Positions 37,699 to 48,686 are shown, numbered from the stretch's first letter. The stretch: DNA of 64,000 bases from Candidimonas sp. SYP-B2681 (GCF_003971065.1 NZ_RYDV01000004.1:307422-371421); one strand, 5' to 3'. Program-made: numbers and translations. Notes: generated from the letters alone by a model not told the origin.

Positions 37699-38808
37699 TT
37701 AGATGCGCATTGGCATAACGACATACTTGAACTGGTCATCGTCAGGAGACGTGATCAGTGCCGATGCGTTGACATCGGGCTGGACCGACCATTGAATGGT
37801 TTCGGTTTTGACGTTGGCCAAAACATCAAGCAAGTAGCTGACGTTAAAGCCGACGTCGAGGGGCTCATGGCTATAGTCGATATCCAACTCTTCCTGCGCC
37901 TCTTCCTGCTCGGCATTGGACGAAGAAATTTTCAATTGGTTATTCGACAGCTGCAGGCGTACACCCTTCAATTTGTCGGTGGTGAGGATCGCCGCGCGTT
38001 GCAGGCTGCCCTGCAGAATCTCGCGGTTGATCGAAAAGTGGCGTGTATAGCTGTTAGGTATTACACGGGTGAAATCGGGAAACTTGCCTTCGACCAGCTT
38101 GGAAACCAGTTCGACATCGCCAAAGCGGAAACGAATCTGGCCGGTAGCCACATCGATCGAAACCAGTTCGTCGGAATCGCTAAGCAGGCGTTGCATTTCA
38201 AGGACTGTCTTGCGGGGCACAATTACATCATGCTTGGCTTCAATGCCTTCCACCGCCGTACCGCTATGCGCGAGTCGATGGCCGTCGGTTGCGACAGTCC
38301 GCACAAAACCTGGCTCAAACACAAATAACAGGCCGTTCAGGTAGTAGCGGATATCTTGCTGCGCCATCGCAAAATGCACCATATTAAACAGGTGCTTCAG
38401 TGTTTTTTGCGGCAGCGAAAACGAGATATCCCATTTTTCGGGTTGTGCCAAAGTGGGATAATCACTGGCACTTAGGGTTTGCAAGGCAAATCGGCTTTTT
38501 CCGCTTTGCACCGACATCTTGGCACTGGCCAGACCCAGTTTTACATCACCAACATCGGGCAGCGCCCGCAATATATCAAGCAGTTTCCGGGCTGCAACCG
38601 TCGTCGACTCGTTTTCATCGCCAATGCCGAAATCAGCATGTGTGGTTATTTGGACCTCGAGGTCAGTGGCGATGAATGCGATGCTCTTGCCTTCTTTACG
38701 CAGAAGAATATTCGCCAGAATGGGCAGGGTATTGCGTCGTTCGACAATTCCCGCCACCGTCGATAACGGTTTGAGCAATGCATCACGAGTCGCTTGTACG
38801 AGTTGCAT
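37699..38808 (-). CDS. dnaN: DNA polymerase III sliding clamp (beta subunit)
   Basis: Ring-forming processivity factor of 369 residues in three repeated domains. N-terminal MQLVQATRDALLKPLSTVAGIVERRNTLPILANILL and C-terminal VVMPMRI are typical. It begins 2 bp after the dnaA stop with AAAGGA upstream, so translation is coupled to dnaA. Confidence 0.97.
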   Translation of the reverse strand: MQLVQATRDALLKPLSTVAGIVERRNTLPILANILLRKEGKSIAFIATDLEVQITTHADFGIGDENESTTVAARKLLDILRALPDVGDVKLGLASAKMSVQSGKSRFALQTLSASDYPTLAQPEKWDISFSLPQKTLKHLFNMVHFAMAQQDIRYYLNGLLFVFEPGFVRTVATDGHRLAHSGTAVEGIEAKHDVIVPRKTVLEMQRLLSDSDELVSIDVATGQIRFRFGDVELVSKLVEGKFPDFTRVIPNSYTRHFSINREILQGSLQRAAILTTDKLKGVRLQLSNNQLKISSSNAEQEEAQEELDIDYSHEPLDVGFNVSYLLDVLANVKTETIQWSVQPDVNASALITSPDDDQFKYVVMPMRI

Positions 38809-38810
38809 GG

Positions 38811-40232
38811 TTATCCTTTTAAGGTTTGTTCTAGTACGTGAAGAGCATGATTCAGCTCGGTCTGTTTAGACCTGGCGTCGGCGATTTTCCGGACTGCATG
38901 AAGTACCGTTGTGTGGTCGCGTCCACCGAATAAATCGCCAATTTCAGGCAAGCTTTTTTGGGTGAGCTCTTTGGCAAGATACATCGCCACCTGGCGCGGC
39001 ATGGCAATATTGGCCGGCCGGCGCTTGGAATACATGTCGGCGACTTTTATTTTGTAGAAGTCGGCCACTGTCTTCTGGATGTTCTCGACCGTAATCTGGC
39101 CGTTCGACACTGATAGCAGATCTTTAAGGGCGTCTTTGCAGACATCGACCGTAAGGACTTCGCGACCGTGGAAGCGGGCATAGGCCGAAACCTTGCGCAA
39201 AGCCCCTTCGAGCTCGCGCACATTGCTGCGCAAGTGCTTGGCAATGAAGAAGGCGACCTCTTCGGGCATGGTGACGCCCTCGGTTTCAGCCTTGCGCAAC
39301 AGAATGGCCACACGCATCTCGAGTTCGGGCGGTTCGATCGCCACGGTAAGGCCGGAATCGAAGCGCGAGATGAGTCGGCTATCGATATTGGCCAATTCCT
39401 TGGGATAGGTGTCGGACGTAATGATGATTTGCTTACGTTGGGCAACCATGGCCTCGAAAGCGTAGAAAAACTCTTCCTGAGTACGGTTTTTTCCCGCGAA
39501 AAACTGAATGTCGTCAATCAGCAACAAATCAAGGGAATGGTAATAGCGCTTGAATTCGTCGAACGCCTTGCGTTGATACGCCTTGACCACGTCCGATACA
39601 TATTGGTCGGCGTGCACGTACCGGACGCGAGTACCTTTGCCATTGGCAAGCAATGCGTTGCCTATGGCGTGAATAAGGTGGGTCTTGCCGAGCCCGACTC
39701 CGCCATAAAGGAACAACGGGTTATACGACACACCGGGGTTCTCGGCAACTTGCAGCGCGGCGGCGCGAGCCAGCTGGTTGGCCTTACCTGTTACGAAATT
39801 GTCGAAGGTAAGATCCGTATTCAGACGGGAACGGTCGTGCGCCAGTTCCGCGGCAGCCGCGCTGGCAACCGAAGCCGCGGGCGCAGAGGCTGTATTGGCC
39901 ACCGCCGCAGGGGGCGCCGTCGACGGCTCGGGCCCTGCTCCCAAACGGGACGCAGGACCGCCACGGGATACAGCTGCGGAAGCAACCGAACCTGCGAGCT
40001 CGAAAGTAACTTGCACCGGCCGTTCGTACCATTCGGTTGCAAGGGTTTCGATTTGATGCGAAAAATTCTTACGCACCCAATCCAGTTTGAAACGGTTAGG
40101 GGCAGAGACCCGCAGAACCGCCTGCGCTTCGTCGAACGCAAGGGGTACCAACGGGCGAATCCAGGCACTTATTTGCTGCGGAGGTAGGTCCTGCTCCAGA
40201 CGCTGGACGCAAGTCTGCCAAAAATCTTTCAT
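38811..40232 (-). CDS. dnaA: Chromosomal replication initiator DnaA
   Basis: Initiator protein of 473 residues that binds DnaA boxes and melts the origin. Domain I begins [28 protein letters not shown]. An Ala/Pro-rich linker follows (about 105-145), then the AAA+ domain with Walker [11 protein letters not shown] and Walker [10 protein letters not shown], and the DNA-binding domain with [14 protein letters not shown]. The start at 40232 is the conserved one; a 40286 start would add 18 unlike residues. A consensus DnaA box at 40279-40287 lies 47 bp upstream, suitable for autoregulation. Confidence 0.97.
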   Translation of the reverse strand: MKDFWQTCVQRLEQDLPPQQISAWIRPLVPLAFDEAQAVLRVSAPNRFKLDWVRKNFSHQIETLATEWYERPVQVTFELAGSVASAAVSRGGPASRLGAGPEPSTAPPAAVANTASAPAASVASAAAAELAHDRSRLNTDLTFDNFVTGKANQLARAAALQVAENPGVSYNPLFLYGGVGLGKTHLIHAIGNALLANGKGTRVRYVHADQYVSDVVKAYQRKAFDEFKRYYHSLDLLLIDDIQFFAGKNRTQEEFFYAFEAMVAQRKQIIITSDTYPKELANIDSRLISRFDSGLTVAIEPPELEMRVAILLRKAETEGVTMPEEVAFFIAKHLRSNVRELEGALRKVSAYARFHGREVLTVDVCKDALKDLLSVSNGQITVENIQKTVADFYKIKVADMYSKRRPANIAMPRQVAMYLAKELTQKSLPEIGDLFGGRDHTTVLHAVRKIADARSKQTELNHALHVLEQTLKG

Positions 40233-40278
40233 GTCCACCACTTGAGTAAACCTCGATTCTACCCTGTCGGAGGCATAG

Positions 40279-40287
40279 TTATCCACA
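40279..40287 (+). promoter_or_regulatory. DnaA box in the dnaA-rpmH gap
   Basis: Perfect TTATCCACA. It is the only consensus box in this 214-bp gap, which also contains an AT-rich run (about 40305-40360). One box fits dnaA autoregulation better than a full origin. Confidence 0.75.
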
Positions 40288-40446
40288 AGCAGGCTTAAGA
40301 TTTGTTGCTAGTATTTATGCTAACCATTTGACTAAACTATAAAAATTTGATGAAATGATGGGCTTTACAAGAATTTCTAACGCCGGGGCCGCAAAGCAGA
40401 TTTGTTCTGCAAGGGTTTCTGGTAGCTCTTTTATTTTGGATTTCCA

Positions 40447-40581
40447 ATGAAACGCACCTTCCAACCTTCTGTCACCCGTCGTAAGCGCACCCACGGTTTT
40501 CGCGTTCGCATGAAAACGCGTGGCGGTCGTGCCGTTATCAATGCGCGCCGTGCCAAAGGCCGTAAGCGCCTGGCCGTATAG
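40447..40581 (+). CDS. rpmH: 50S ribosomal protein L34
   Basis: A 44-residue, Arg/Lys-rich protein beginning [20 protein letters not shown] and ending AKGRKRLAV, the full L34 pattern. It is divergent from dnaA and followed by rnpA and yidD, the standard order. Too short for many gene callers. Confidence 0.97.
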   Translation: MKRTFQPSVTRRKRTHGFRVRMKTRGGRAVINARRAKGRKRLAV

Positions 40582-40618
40582 GCCCAAAAGCCCAAGCGTT
40601 GGCCGATAGCTACGGCCG

Positions 40619-40999
40619 ATGCCTGCTTTTATGCGCGCCACATTTCCTGCTGCGGCCCGCCTGCACCGCCCCTCGGAATATGCGTCTGCCCTTAAGGGTA
40701 AACGTCTTGCCAGAGGGGCGTTGTTCGTTGTAACCACGCCGCGCGATACGCCCGCAGATACCGAAGTCTTCGGCGCCAGACTTGGCCTTGTCATTGCCAA
40801 GCGCTTTGCCGCGAAGTCTGTCACCCGAAATGCGATCAAGCGTGTAATACGCGAAGCGTTCAGGCAGAAGCGACACGAATTACCAGCACGCGATCTGGTA
40901 TTTCGACTGCATTCAAAAGTAGGACCTTTCACGCTCACCGAACTGAAAACCTTGGTACGAGCTGAAATCGATGCACTTTTGAACCGGGCCATGCAATGA
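40619..40999 (+). CDS. rnpA: Ribonuclease P protein component
   Basis: Basic protein of 126 residues that assists RNase P RNA in tRNA 5' processing. The RNR signature is present as [30 protein letters not shown] second ATG at 40631 ([14 protein letters not shown]) may be the true start. It overlaps yidD by ATGA. Confidence 0.95.
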   Translation: MPAFMRATFPAAARLHRPSEYASALKGKRLARGALFVVTTPRDTPADTEVFGARLGLVIAKRFAAKSVTRNAIKRVIREAFRQKRHELPARDLVFRLHSKVGPFTLTELKTLVRAEIDALLNRAMQ

Positions 41000-41229
41000 T
41001 CAAGACACTGCTTATTGCCCCGATCCGGTTCTATCGGTATTTCCTTAGCCCATGGGTAGGCAGAAGTTGCCGTTTTACGCCCACGTGCTCCCATTACACT
41101 ATAGAAGCAATTGAAACACACGGCGCACTAAAGGGGCTTTGGCTGGGAACGTGGCGCATTGCGCGCTGCAACCCATGGTGCCAAGGCGGCTACGACCCCG
41201 TGCCCGAACCAAAACACCGATTCCGTTAG
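40996..41229 (+). CDS. yidD: Membrane protein insertion efficiency factor YidD
   Basis: Protein of 77 residues with the conserved core [36 protein letters not shown] and [14 protein letters not shown]. It is a peripheral inner-membrane factor that helps YidC. It is placed between rnpA and yidC as usual. Confidence 0.95.
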   Translation: MIKTLLIAPIRFYRYFLSPWVGRSCRFTPTCSHYTIEAIETHGALKGLWLGTWRIARCNPWCQGGYDPVPEPKHRFR

Positions 41230-41381
41230 GATGGGAATGGCCTGCGTGCCGTGCCCTTTATGCAACTCGTCCGCCACCGGCCGACTGCAGTTTATTCGAA
41301 CAATCTTCTGCTCATCATGAATTCAGGTGAGCTACGTTAAACTGTTGAGCTTTTGCTCAGCTTTAACTCGAAACAGGCGCT

Positions 41382-43070
41382 ATGGATATCCGACGCACCA
41401 TCCTCTGGATGATTTTCTCTTTCTCGCTCTTGCTGCTGTGGAATAACTGGCAAGTACATAACGGCAAACCGTCGCTATTTGGCGGCAGCCCAACGCCGAC
41501 CCAGACCGCGACACCTGCGCCCACGCCAGCTGACGCCAGCGTTCCAACTGCCGCTCCCGCTGCCACCGGAACGACCGCAGCAGCGACCACTGACGCCGCA
41601 ATACCGGGCAGCACCGCGAAGCCAGCCGCCGGCTCTGAAAAAGTCAATATCAAGACCGATGTCTTTGATCTGACCTTCGATACGCTGGGGGCTCAACTGG
41701 TCAAGGCCGAATTGCTCAAGTACGCCGCTCCAGGCGGCGGCACCGAGCCTATGGTATTGCTGGATAATTCTGCTTCCTCAGTCTACCTGGCGCAGTCCGG
41801 AGTCATTGGTGCCCCCGCCGGCGAAGGATATCCCACGCATTTAACGCCGTTCAAACTGGTTTCGTCGCAAAACGACCTTACTGGCGATACGCTTAAAGTG
41901 GTATTCGAGTCGGAAGCGGCTGGCGTGAAAGTGGTCAAAACCTACACACTACACAAAGGCCGCTACGATATCCAGGTCGAACACGATATCTACAACACAG
42001 GTCCTGCGCCGGTCAATCCCTCGCTGTATCTGCAGCTAGTACGCGACGGTAAAGACCCATCCGATACGTCGTCGTTTTACAGCACCTTCACGGGTCCGGC
42101 CCTGTATTCGGCCCAGGAAAAATTTCAGAAAATCACTTTTTCGGACATTGACAAAGGCAAGACCAATTACACCAAACAAGCCGATAACGGCTGGATCGGT
42201 ATTGTTCAGCATTACTTCGCTACTGCCTGGATACCCGCAGAAGGAACTGTTCGGAACAACGAAGCATTGCGTTTGTCCGATAACCTTTATGCCATTCGCA
42301 GCATCGAATCAGTAGGCACCATCCAACCAGGTGACCACAAGGCCATCGAAGCCGACCTGTGGGTAGGCCCCCAAGATCAAAAAGCCATGAGCGAACTGGC
42401 TCCCGGTCTGGAATTGGTCGTCGACTACGGCTTCCTGACAATTATCTCCAAGCCGCTATTCAAGATCATGACATGGCTGCATAGCATGCTCGGAAACTGG
42501 GGTTGGACTATTGTCGCCCTTACGCTTTTGATCAAGCTGGTGTTCTATCCACTGTCCGCCGCCAGCTATCGGTCAATGGCCAAGATGAAGCAAGTGACGC
42601 CGCGTATGCAGGCTTTACGCGAAAAGTTTGGCGACGACAAGGCCAAATTGAATGCCGCCATGATGGAAATGTATCGTACCGAAAAGATCAACCCGCTAGG
42701 GGGCTGTTTGCCCATGGTGGTACAGATCCCGGTCTTCATTTCGCTGTATTGGGTATTGCTGGGCAGCGTTGAAATGCGCGGCGCGCCTTGGATACTCTGG
42801 ATCCACGATTTGGCCGCACGCGACCCATGGTTCATCCTGCCTGCTTTCATGATGGCGACCATGTTCCTGCAAATCAAGCTGAATCCCACGCCTCCCGATC
42901 CGACCCAGGCCAAGATCATGATGGTCATGCCTTTGGTGTTCGGCGGCATGATGTTCTTCTTCCCGGCCGGCCTGGTGCTGTACTGGTGCGTTAATAACGC
43001 TGTGTCCATTGCGCAGCAACGCTACATCATGCATAAGCTTGACAAAGAAAAGGCGGCGGCTACGCGTTGA
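41382..43070 (+). CDS. yidC: Membrane protein insertase YidC
   Basis: Insertase of 562 residues. An N-terminal anchor (ILWMIFSFSLLLLWNNWQ) and a Pro/Thr/Ala-rich linker are followed by the periplasmic domain (about 80-350) and the conserved C-terminal membrane core (GNWGWTIVALTLLIKLVFYPLSAASYRSMAKMKQVTPRMQALREKFG). The ATG at 41382 follows a 150-bp gap after yidD. Confidence 0.96.
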   Translation: MDIRRTILWMIFSFSLLLLWNNWQVHNGKPSLFGGSPTPTQTATPAPTPADASVPTAAPAATGTTAAATTDAAIPGSTAKPAAGSEKVNIKTDVFDLTFDTLGAQLVKAELLKYAAPGGGTEPMVLLDNSASSVYLAQSGVIGAPAGEGYPTHLTPFKLVSSQNDLTGDTLKVVFESEAAGVKVVKTYTLHKGRYDIQVEHDIYNTGPAPVNPSLYLQLVRDGKDPSDTSSFYSTFTGPALYSAQEKFQKITFSDIDKGKTNYTKQADNGWIGIVQHYFATAWIPAEGTVRNNEALRLSDNLYAIRSIESVGTIQPGDHKAIEADLWVGPQDQKAMSELAPGLELVVDYGFLTIISKPLFKIMTWLHSMLGNWGWTIVALTLLIKLVFYPLSAASYRSMAKMKQVTPRMQALREKFGDDKAKLNAAMMEMYRTEKINPLGGCLPMVVQIPVFISLYWVLLGSVEMRGAPWILWIHDLAARDPWFILPAFMMATMFLQIKLNPTPPDPTQAKIMMVMPLVFGGMMFFFPAGLVLYWCVNNAVSIAQQRYIMHKLDKEKAAATR

Positions 43071-43106
43071 TCGGTAATCCGGTTCAGTAATCCGGCGATT
43101 TACTTC

Positions 43107-43131
43107 AAGGGCACCTCAATAAGGTGCCCTT
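43107..43131 (+). terminator. Hairpin terminator after yidC
   Basis: AAGGGCACCT / AGGTGCCCTT, 10-bp stem, loop CAATA. Only a weak T-rich stretch (GTCATTT) follows. Confidence 0.6.
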
Positions 43132-43169
43132 GTCATTTCCGGTTCCAGGTCACCGCTTTGACGGCCGTT

Positions 43170-43184
43170 ATAGTTGTTCGCTAT
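43170..43184. promoter_or_regulatory. OxyR-like half site upstream of the catalase
   Basis: ATAG-N7-CTAT matches one OxyR dimer site, 146 bp before the catalase start. A weaker ATAA-N7-CTAT is at 43229-43243, overlapping a TATAAA -10-like element. Regulation by peroxide is inferred. Confidence 0.4.
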
Positions 43185-43329
43185 CGAGATGTTTCCATCA
43201 ATCAATTTTACTTTAGGGTAGCGGGTATATAAACTCTGTCTATCGTCTGTTAAACAGTGGCGGATTAGACGCCTGTGTTAGACCTGCAGATTGATTTGTC
43301 AAAACGACATCACGAAAGGATTTACCTGT

Positions 43330-44763
43330 ATGAAGAAGCTAACTACCGCCGCTGGCGCGCCAGTCGTCGACAATCAGAATATTCAAACTGCTGGCCCACG
43401 GGGCCCTGCCTTATTGCAGGATGTCTGGCTACTGGAGAAGCTTGCTCACTTTGACCGTGAAGTTATCCCAGAGCGGCGCATGCATGCTAAAGGCGCGGGT
43501 GCCTACGGAACATTTACGGTCACGCACGATATCAGCCAATACACCCGCGCAAAGATTTTTTCACAGATCGGTAAACAAACTGAAGTTTTCATGCGCTTTT
43601 CAACGGTTGCGGGCGAGCGCGGCGCGGCAGATGCCGAACGGGATATTCGCGGCGTGGCCATGAAGTTCTACACCGAGGAAGGTAACTGGGACCTAGTCGG
43701 CAATAACACGCCCGTTTTCTTCTTCCGCGATCCCTTGAAGTTTCCCGACTTGAACCATGCCGTCAAGCGTGATCCCCGTACCGGCATGCGAAGTGCACAA
43801 AACAATTGGGAATTCTGGACCGGCTTGCCTGAAGCGTTGCACCAGGTCACTATCGTCATGAGCGACCGCGGCATTCCCGCCGGCTTTCGCAATATGCACC
43901 TGTTCGGAAGCCACACATTCAGTTTCATCAATGCCAACAATGAACGACACTGGGTGAAGTTCACCTTCAAGACGCAGCAAGGCATCAAGAACCTTACTGA
44001 TGCCGAAGCAAATACTGTTGTCGGGCACGACCGCGAAAGCTCCCAGCGCGATCTGTTTGAAGCGGTCGAAAACAAAGACTTCCCGCGTTGGACCATGTAT
44101 GTGCAGATCATGCCAGAGAAAGACGCCGCCACGTACCATCTGAATCCCTTTGATTTGACGAAAGTCTGGCCGCATGCGGATTATCCCTTGATCGAAGTGG
44201 GCCAGCTCGAGCTGAATCGCAACCCGGAAAACTTCTTCGCTGAAGTCGAACAAGCCGCATTCACCCCTGCCAATGTCGTACCCGGCATTAGTTTTTCACC
44301 GGATAAAATGCTACAGGCACGTCTGTTTTCCTACGGCGATGCGCAACGATACCGCCTTGGAGTCAATCACCACCAGATCCCCGTGAATGCGCCTAAATGC
44401 CCCTTCCATAGCTACCACCGCGACGGTGCAATGAGGGTAGATGGGAATCACGGCAGGATCACCGCTAACGAACCGAACACTCAAGGGGAATGGCAGGAGC
44501 AGCCCGATTTCCGTGAACCGCCTCTGTCTATCGAAGGGGCTGCCGATCACTGGAATCATCGCGAAGACACTGACTACTTTTCGCAGCCGGGGAATCTGTT
44601 CCGGCTGATGAACGAACAGCAGCAACAAGTTTTGTTCGACAACACAGCAAGGGCGATTTCCGGCGCGTCACAAGACGTACAAGCACGCCACATCTTCCAT
44701 TGCACCCAGGCCGACCCCGCCTATGGGGCCGGTGTGGCAGCGGCGCTTAAAGCACTTGCCTGA
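43330..44763 (+). CDS. katA: Monofunctional haem catalase
   Basis: Small-subunit catalase of 477 residues that decomposes hydrogen peroxide. Distal His52 ([13 protein letters not shown]), Asn126 (VGNNTPVFF) and the haem-ligand Tyr near 335 ([14 protein letters not shown]) are all present. Start chosen at 43330 (MKKLTT), with AAAGGA upstream; an earlier start at 43291 lacks support. No signal peptide, so cytoplasmic. Confidence 0.95.
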   Translation: MKKLTTAAGAPVVDNQNIQTAGPRGPALLQDVWLLEKLAHFDREVIPERRMHAKGAGAYGTFTVTHDISQYTRAKIFSQIGKQTEVFMRFSTVAGERGAADAERDIRGVAMKFYTEEGNWDLVGNNTPVFFFRDPLKFPDLNHAVKRDPRTGMRSAQNNWEFWTGLPEALHQVTIVMSDRGIPAGFRNMHLFGSHTFSFINANNERHWVKFTFKTQQGIKNLTDAEANTVVGHDRESSQRDLFEAVENKDFPRWTMYVQIMPEKDAATYHLNPFDLTKVWPHADYPLIEVGQLELNRNPENFFAEVEQAAFTPANVVPGISFSPDKMLQARLFSYGDAQRYRLGVNHHQIPVNAPKCPFHSYHRDGAMRVDGNHGRITANEPNTQGEWQEQPDFREPPLSIEGAADHWNHREDTDYFSQPGNLFRLMNEQQQQVLFDNTARAISGASQDVQARHIFHCTQADPAYGAGVAAALKALA

Positions 44764-44782
44764 CCAACTGCGTATTCCATAA

Positions 44783-44818
44783 ATTGAACGGGGCGCCGAT
44801 ACGGGCGCCCCATTCAAT
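44783..44818. terminator. Shared hairpin between catalase and YciI-like gene
   Basis: ATTGAA-C-GGGGCGCC / GGCGCCCC-A-TTCAAT. It lies between two convergent genes and can end transcription from both sides. Confidence 0.65.
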
Positions 44819-44832
44819 GCTTTGCGTTTTAT

Positions 44833-45129
44833 CTACAAATAACACTGTCCATCAAGATATGCCTTCCGCCAACGCGTAATGACTATGCGCTCGAACAGCC
44901 CACCTATGGCGAATGGGTCGGCGCTGAGAAACTCTTCGGCCTCACCACGGGATTCCACATCCACGATATAGACGCTTCCGGTACCGCCGGTTCCGTCATC
45001 TTCCAACTTGGCGCCGCAAGCCAGCAGCATTTTTTTGTTTTCTTCCAGATAGTCCAGATGCTTGTCGCGCAGCGCCTGACGCAATGCCTGAGTGTGCGGT
45101 TTGTCGAAGGTTTCGATCAGGTATGGCAT
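44833..45129 (-). CDS. YciI-like protein
   Basis: Protein of 98 residues with the YciI/DUF1330-like ferredoxin-type fold pattern: MPYLIETFDKPHTQALRQALRDKHLDYLEENKKMLLACGA, then SVYIVDVESRGEAEEFLSADPFAIGGLFE. The start at 45129 has AAGGA upstream; an open frame reaches 45210 but overlaps the mnmE leader. Function of the family is poorly defined. Confidence 0.85.
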   Translation of the reverse strand: MPYLIETFDKPHTQALRQALRDKHLDYLEENKKMLLACGAKLEDDGTGGTGSVYIVDVESRGEAEEFLSADPFAIGGLFERIVITRWRKAYLDGQCYL

Positions 45130-45219
45130 GATGTTTCCTTGCAAATTTATTATGTTCAACTGCCCCGTGCCCAAATCCAATAGTAGTACGCTTTGCGTCT
45201 CCTTCGCCATACGCCTGCC

Positions 45220-46593
45220 ATGACCCTACGCTCTCACGAACCCATTATCGCCATTGCCACCGCTCCCGGACGCGGCGGCATTGGTGTTGTACGCATTTCA
45301 GGAAAAAATCTGGATTCGCTTTTGAGCAGGCTCTTCGATACGCCGCTTAAGCCTCGCCATGCGCACTACTTGCCGTTCAATGACCAGCAAGGTAATCCCA
45401 TCGACGCAGGTATCGCCCTATTTTTCAAGGCTCCGCACTCGTATACAGGTGAAGATGTCCTGGAACTTCAAGGTCATGGCGGTCCCGCGGTATTGCGTAG
45501 GGTCATGGCGCACTGTCTGGAAACCGGTAAAGACCTGTCCTTGCGCCATGCAGAACCCGGAGAATTCACGCATCGCGCCTTTCTTAACGAAAGATTGGAC
45601 CTCGCTCAAGCCGAAGCTGTTGCCGATCTTATCGACGCATCATCCGAAGCCGCTGCCCGCAGCGCCATGGCTTCTTTGAGCGGTGCCTTCTCAGCGCACG
45701 TCAATGGGCTTAGCGAACGCATTGTGCGCTTGCGCATGTTGGTCGAGGCGACCCTGGATTTTCCAGAAGAAGAAATAGACTTTCTCGAAAAATACCAGGC
45801 TCGCGCGGCGCTAGAGGCTATACAGCATGAACTGGGATTCCTTATTTCTCAAGCCCGGCAAGGCCTCATCCTGCGCGAAGGATTACATGTGGTGCTCGCG
45901 GGCCAGCCCAATGTCGGAAAATCCAGCTTGCTCAATGCTTTAGCCGGAGACGATATCGCCATCGTTACACCGATAGCTGGCACAACACGCGACAAAGTCA
46001 TCCAGCAAATTCATGTTCAGGGGGTGCCCCTGCATATAATCGACACAGCCGGCTTGCGTGAAACCGACGACACTGTCGAAAGCATAGGCATAGCGCGTAC
46101 CTGGGCGGAGATTGAAAAAGCCAACGTCATCATTCACCTGCAAGATGCACGTAGTCAAAGCGATGATCTCGATACCGCCATCACTCGTCGTCTTCCGGCC
46201 CGAACGCCGGTCTTAAAGGTCTTTAATAAAATCGACTTGCTTCCGGAAAGCGAACAGGAGACCTTGGCGGCGCGATTGCCATCCGCATTGGGAATCTCGG
46301 CGAAAACTGGTGCTGGTCTGGATAGCTTGCGCCAAAGGCTGCTGGATATCGCAGGCTGGAGCCCCAGCACAGAATCGCCCTGGCTCGCCCGGGAGCGCCA
46401 TCTTCGTGCCCTGACCAGCGCGAATGAACATCTGCTATTGGCGGCTGAACACGCCAGTCACAATGACAGCGTGCTCGACCTATTTGCTGAAGAGCTGCGC
46501 CTGGCACATGGCGACTTATGCGCCATTACCGGACAATTCACCAGTGACGATTTACTAGGCGAGATATTTTCCAGTTTCTGCATCGGGAAGTGA
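45220..46593 (+). CDS. mnmE: tRNA-modification GTPase MnmE (TrmE)
   Basis: GTPase of 457 residues that, with MnmG, makes the 5-carboxymethylaminomethyl modification at U34. It has the N-terminal tetrahydrofolate-binding domain ([20 protein letters not shown]), helical domain, G1 [20 protein letters not shown], the NKID motif and C-terminal FCIGK with the catalytic Cys. Start taken at ATG 45220; 45193 is TTG and unlikely. Partner mnmG is at 58.8 kb in this window. Confidence 0.96.
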   Translation: MTLRSHEPIIAIATAPGRGGIGVVRISGKNLDSLLSRLFDTPLKPRHAHYLPFNDQQGNPIDAGIALFFKAPHSYTGEDVLELQGHGGPAVLRRVMAHCLETGKDLSLRHAEPGEFTHRAFLNERLDLAQAEAVADLIDASSEAAARSAMASLSGAFSAHVNGLSERIVRLRMLVEATLDFPEEEIDFLEKYQARAALEAIQHELGFLISQARQGLILREGLHVVLAGQPNVGKSSLLNALAGDDIAIVTPIAGTTRDKVIQQIHVQGVPLHIIDTAGLRETDDTVESIGIARTWAEIEKANVIIHLQDARSQSDDLDTAITRRLPARTPVLKVFNKIDLLPESEQETLAARLPSALGISAKTGAGLDSLRQRLLDIAGWSPSTESPWLARERHLRALTSANEHLLLAAEHASHNDSVLDLFAEELRLAHGDLCAITGQFTSDDLLGEIFSSFCIGK

Positions 46594-46744
46594 ATTAGCG
46601 AAAAAGCTCAAAAGACATCAAACTCAATCAACTGCTTTCCCGGATCTGAACAAATTAAAAGTTGGTCATCGGCCGGAAGAACTCATGCAGGTAGCGCTAG
46701 CCACGCGCCCCTTGGCCTAGACCTTATATGTAGGGACAAAAAAA

Positions 46745-47503
46745 ATGGGAATGGATGCAATTTACATCATCGCGCTGGGTGCGGTGGTTGCTGGCTTTGT
46801 ACAAGGGCTTTCGGGGTTCGCATTCGGTATGGTGGCTATGTCGTTCTGGGTCTGGGCCTTAGATCCCAGGCTGGCTGCCACGTTGGCGGTTTTTGGAGCT
46901 CTGACGGGGCAGATTCTTGCCGCCTTCTCTGTTCGCCGTGGTTTTGATATGCGCTTGTTATGGCCTTTTATTGCTGGAGGCGTCGTTGGCATCCCCCTCG
47001 GGGTGGCGGTCTTGCCCCACCTGGACATGGATTGGTTCAAAGTGGTGCTTGGTGGACTACTGGTGTTGTGGTGTCCCGCCATGCTTTTGGCCAAGCAGCT
47101 TCCCCGAATTACGATGGGGGGCCGTATAGCCGACGGTATTGTGGGTGTTGCCGGCGGAGTGATGGGTGGCATCGGAGGCTTCACCGGGACGTTGCCGACG
47201 CTTTGGTGTACGTTACGCGGGTATGACAGAGACGCTCAGCGCGCCGTGATCCAGAATTTCAATCTGTCTATGCTGCTTGTCACCATGGGGGCATATTTGG
47301 CGACAGGCATCGTGACGTCAGACATGCTGCCGATGTTTGCCATCGTCTTACCCGCTATGCTGGTGCCAACATTTCTCGGCACCCGATTTTACAAGAAAAT
47401 AAATGACGCGATGTTCCGAAAAATAGTGCTGATACTTTTAACAGGCTCGGGAATAACCCTCTTGACGTCGTCAGTGCCACGATTGGTCGAACGTCTAGCA
47501 TAA
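46745..47503 (+). CDS. TauE/SafE-family sulfite/anion exporter
   Basis: Membrane protein of 252 residues with about eight hydrophobic segments and the family motif GFVQGLSGFAFGMVAMSFWVWALDPRLAATLAVFGALTGQ near the N terminus, repeated in reverse topology (GIGGFTGTLPTLWCTLRGYDRDAQRAVIQNFN). Exports sulfite, sulfoacetate or another organic anion. It stands alone, 151 bp after mnmE. Confidence 0.88.
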   Translation: MGMDAIYIIALGAVVAGFVQGLSGFAFGMVAMSFWVWALDPRLAATLAVFGALTGQILAAFSVRRGFDMRLLWPFIAGGVVGIPLGVAVLPHLDMDWFKVVLGGLLVLWCPAMLLAKQLPRITMGGRIADGIVGVAGGVMGGIGGFTGTLPTLWCTLRGYDRDAQRAVIQNFNLSMLLVTMGAYLATGIVTSDMLPMFAIVLPAMLVPTFLGTRFYKKINDAMFRKIVLILLTGSGITLLTSSVPRLVERLA

Positions 47504-47792
47504 AGAATGCGTCCTCCCGGGCTTCGGTATGGTACGCAAAAACCGCAACTACCAGTCCTTCCATAGAGCAATAACCGCAGATTCACCCTTTGTCTGATAG
47601 GGTCGATGCTTCAATCCAACAGAACCAAGAGTATTAACGATTTCTATCGCCGATTCCAGCACTCCGAAAGTGCTCCGATAAAAATATAACCTATTGATGA
47701 GCAACTGGCTTGTAGTTTCTGTATTGGAAAATAAACCGACATGGGAGCAGCGACAGCTGGTCTCGTGGTCAATTTCGAGCCGCTCAACGATC

Positions 47793-48686
47793 CTAACTCA
47801 CTTCTTCCAGCAACCAGTCTCTGAACAGGCACAATGACGGATTAGCCCCATTGTCCGGAGCATAAACCAGGTAATAACTTTTATTACGGACAGCAAAGTC
47901 GGGGATGTCGGGGACGACCAAAGAACCCTGCTGACATTCTTCGCGCACAAAAACATCAGAAACCAACCCCACGCCCATCCCGCTGATGACGGCCTGGATT
48001 AAATGGGCTGTGTATTCAAATTGTGCGCCGAGTACGACAGTGCGAGGATCGATACGGCTGGCAAGCAAACATTCCTTCCAACCAGGGGAATGCGAAGTAA
48101 CGTGTAATAGCTGGTGCTGCATCAAGTCGGCCGCTTTATGGATGGGCTTTTGCTTCAATAACGACGGACTTGCGATAACAACGGCTCGTGCATCAACCAA
48201 ATGATCCTTTGCGAGTGTCGGCCAGTGGCCATCGCCAAGGGTGATGTACGCATCCATGCCAGATAGCGCCAGGTCGAACTCGCCTATACGAGAATGAATA
48301 TTCACGAGCAAGTCAGGATGTCGGTCGTAGAAGCGGCTTAAGCGCGGCATCAACCACTTGGAGCCGAAAATAGGCAACACGGCCAACTGCAAGGCATTGG
48401 CGTTGGCGCCAGACTCGTACGCATGCATGCTGGCATTGCGAATGCGATTCAAGGCAGCGCCTACTTCTTGTGCATAACGTTGACCTTCCGCTGTCAATTT
48501 AATCTGACGACCGGTGCGCTCGAACAAGACGACACGCAGCATGGCTTCCAGCGCCTGAATATGACGGCTTACCGCGCTCTGCGTCAAACACAACTCGTTA
48601 GCAGCCTTTGTGAAGTTGCCATGGCGTGCCGCCGCTTCGAAAGCGAGAAGCTGCGACATGGAAGGCGTCAATTTTCTAAGAAACAT
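47793..48686 (-). CDS. LysR-family regulator, GcvA-like
   Basis: LysR regulator of 297 residues with the GcvA-subgroup N terminus (LTPSMSQLLAFEAAARHGNFTKAANELCLTQSAVSRHIQALE). Divergent from the class II aldolase gene, which it probably controls. A 289-bp gap without gene separates it from the TauE gene. Confidence 0.92.
   Translation of the reverse strand: MFLRKLTPSMSQLLAFEAAARHGNFTKAANELCLTQSAVSRHIQALEAMLRVVLFERTGRQIKLTAEGQRYAQEVGAALNRIRNASMHAYESGANANALQLAVLPIFGSKWLMPRLSRFYDRHPDLLVNIHSRIGEFDLALSGMDAYITLGDGHWPTLAKDHLVDARAVVIASPSLLKQKPIHKAADLMQHQLLHVTSHSPGWKECLLASRIDPRTVVLGAQFEYTAHLIQAVISGMGVGLVSDVFVREECQQGSLVVPDIPDFAVRNKSYYLVYAPDNGANPSLCLFRDWLLEEVS

Noticed and set aside
39168..40187. Plus-strand frame of 339 codons over dnaA
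   Set aside because: Antisense to dnaA; caused by codon bias of the real gene.
40233..40446. dnaA-rpmH gap as the replication origin
   Set aside because: Only one consensus DnaA box is present; kept as a possible autoregulatory site, though gene divergence at this point means it cannot be fully excluded.
48469..48477. TGTGCATAA, a DnaA-box-like sequence
   Set aside because: Single relaxed match inside the LysR coding sequence, without companions; expected by chance.
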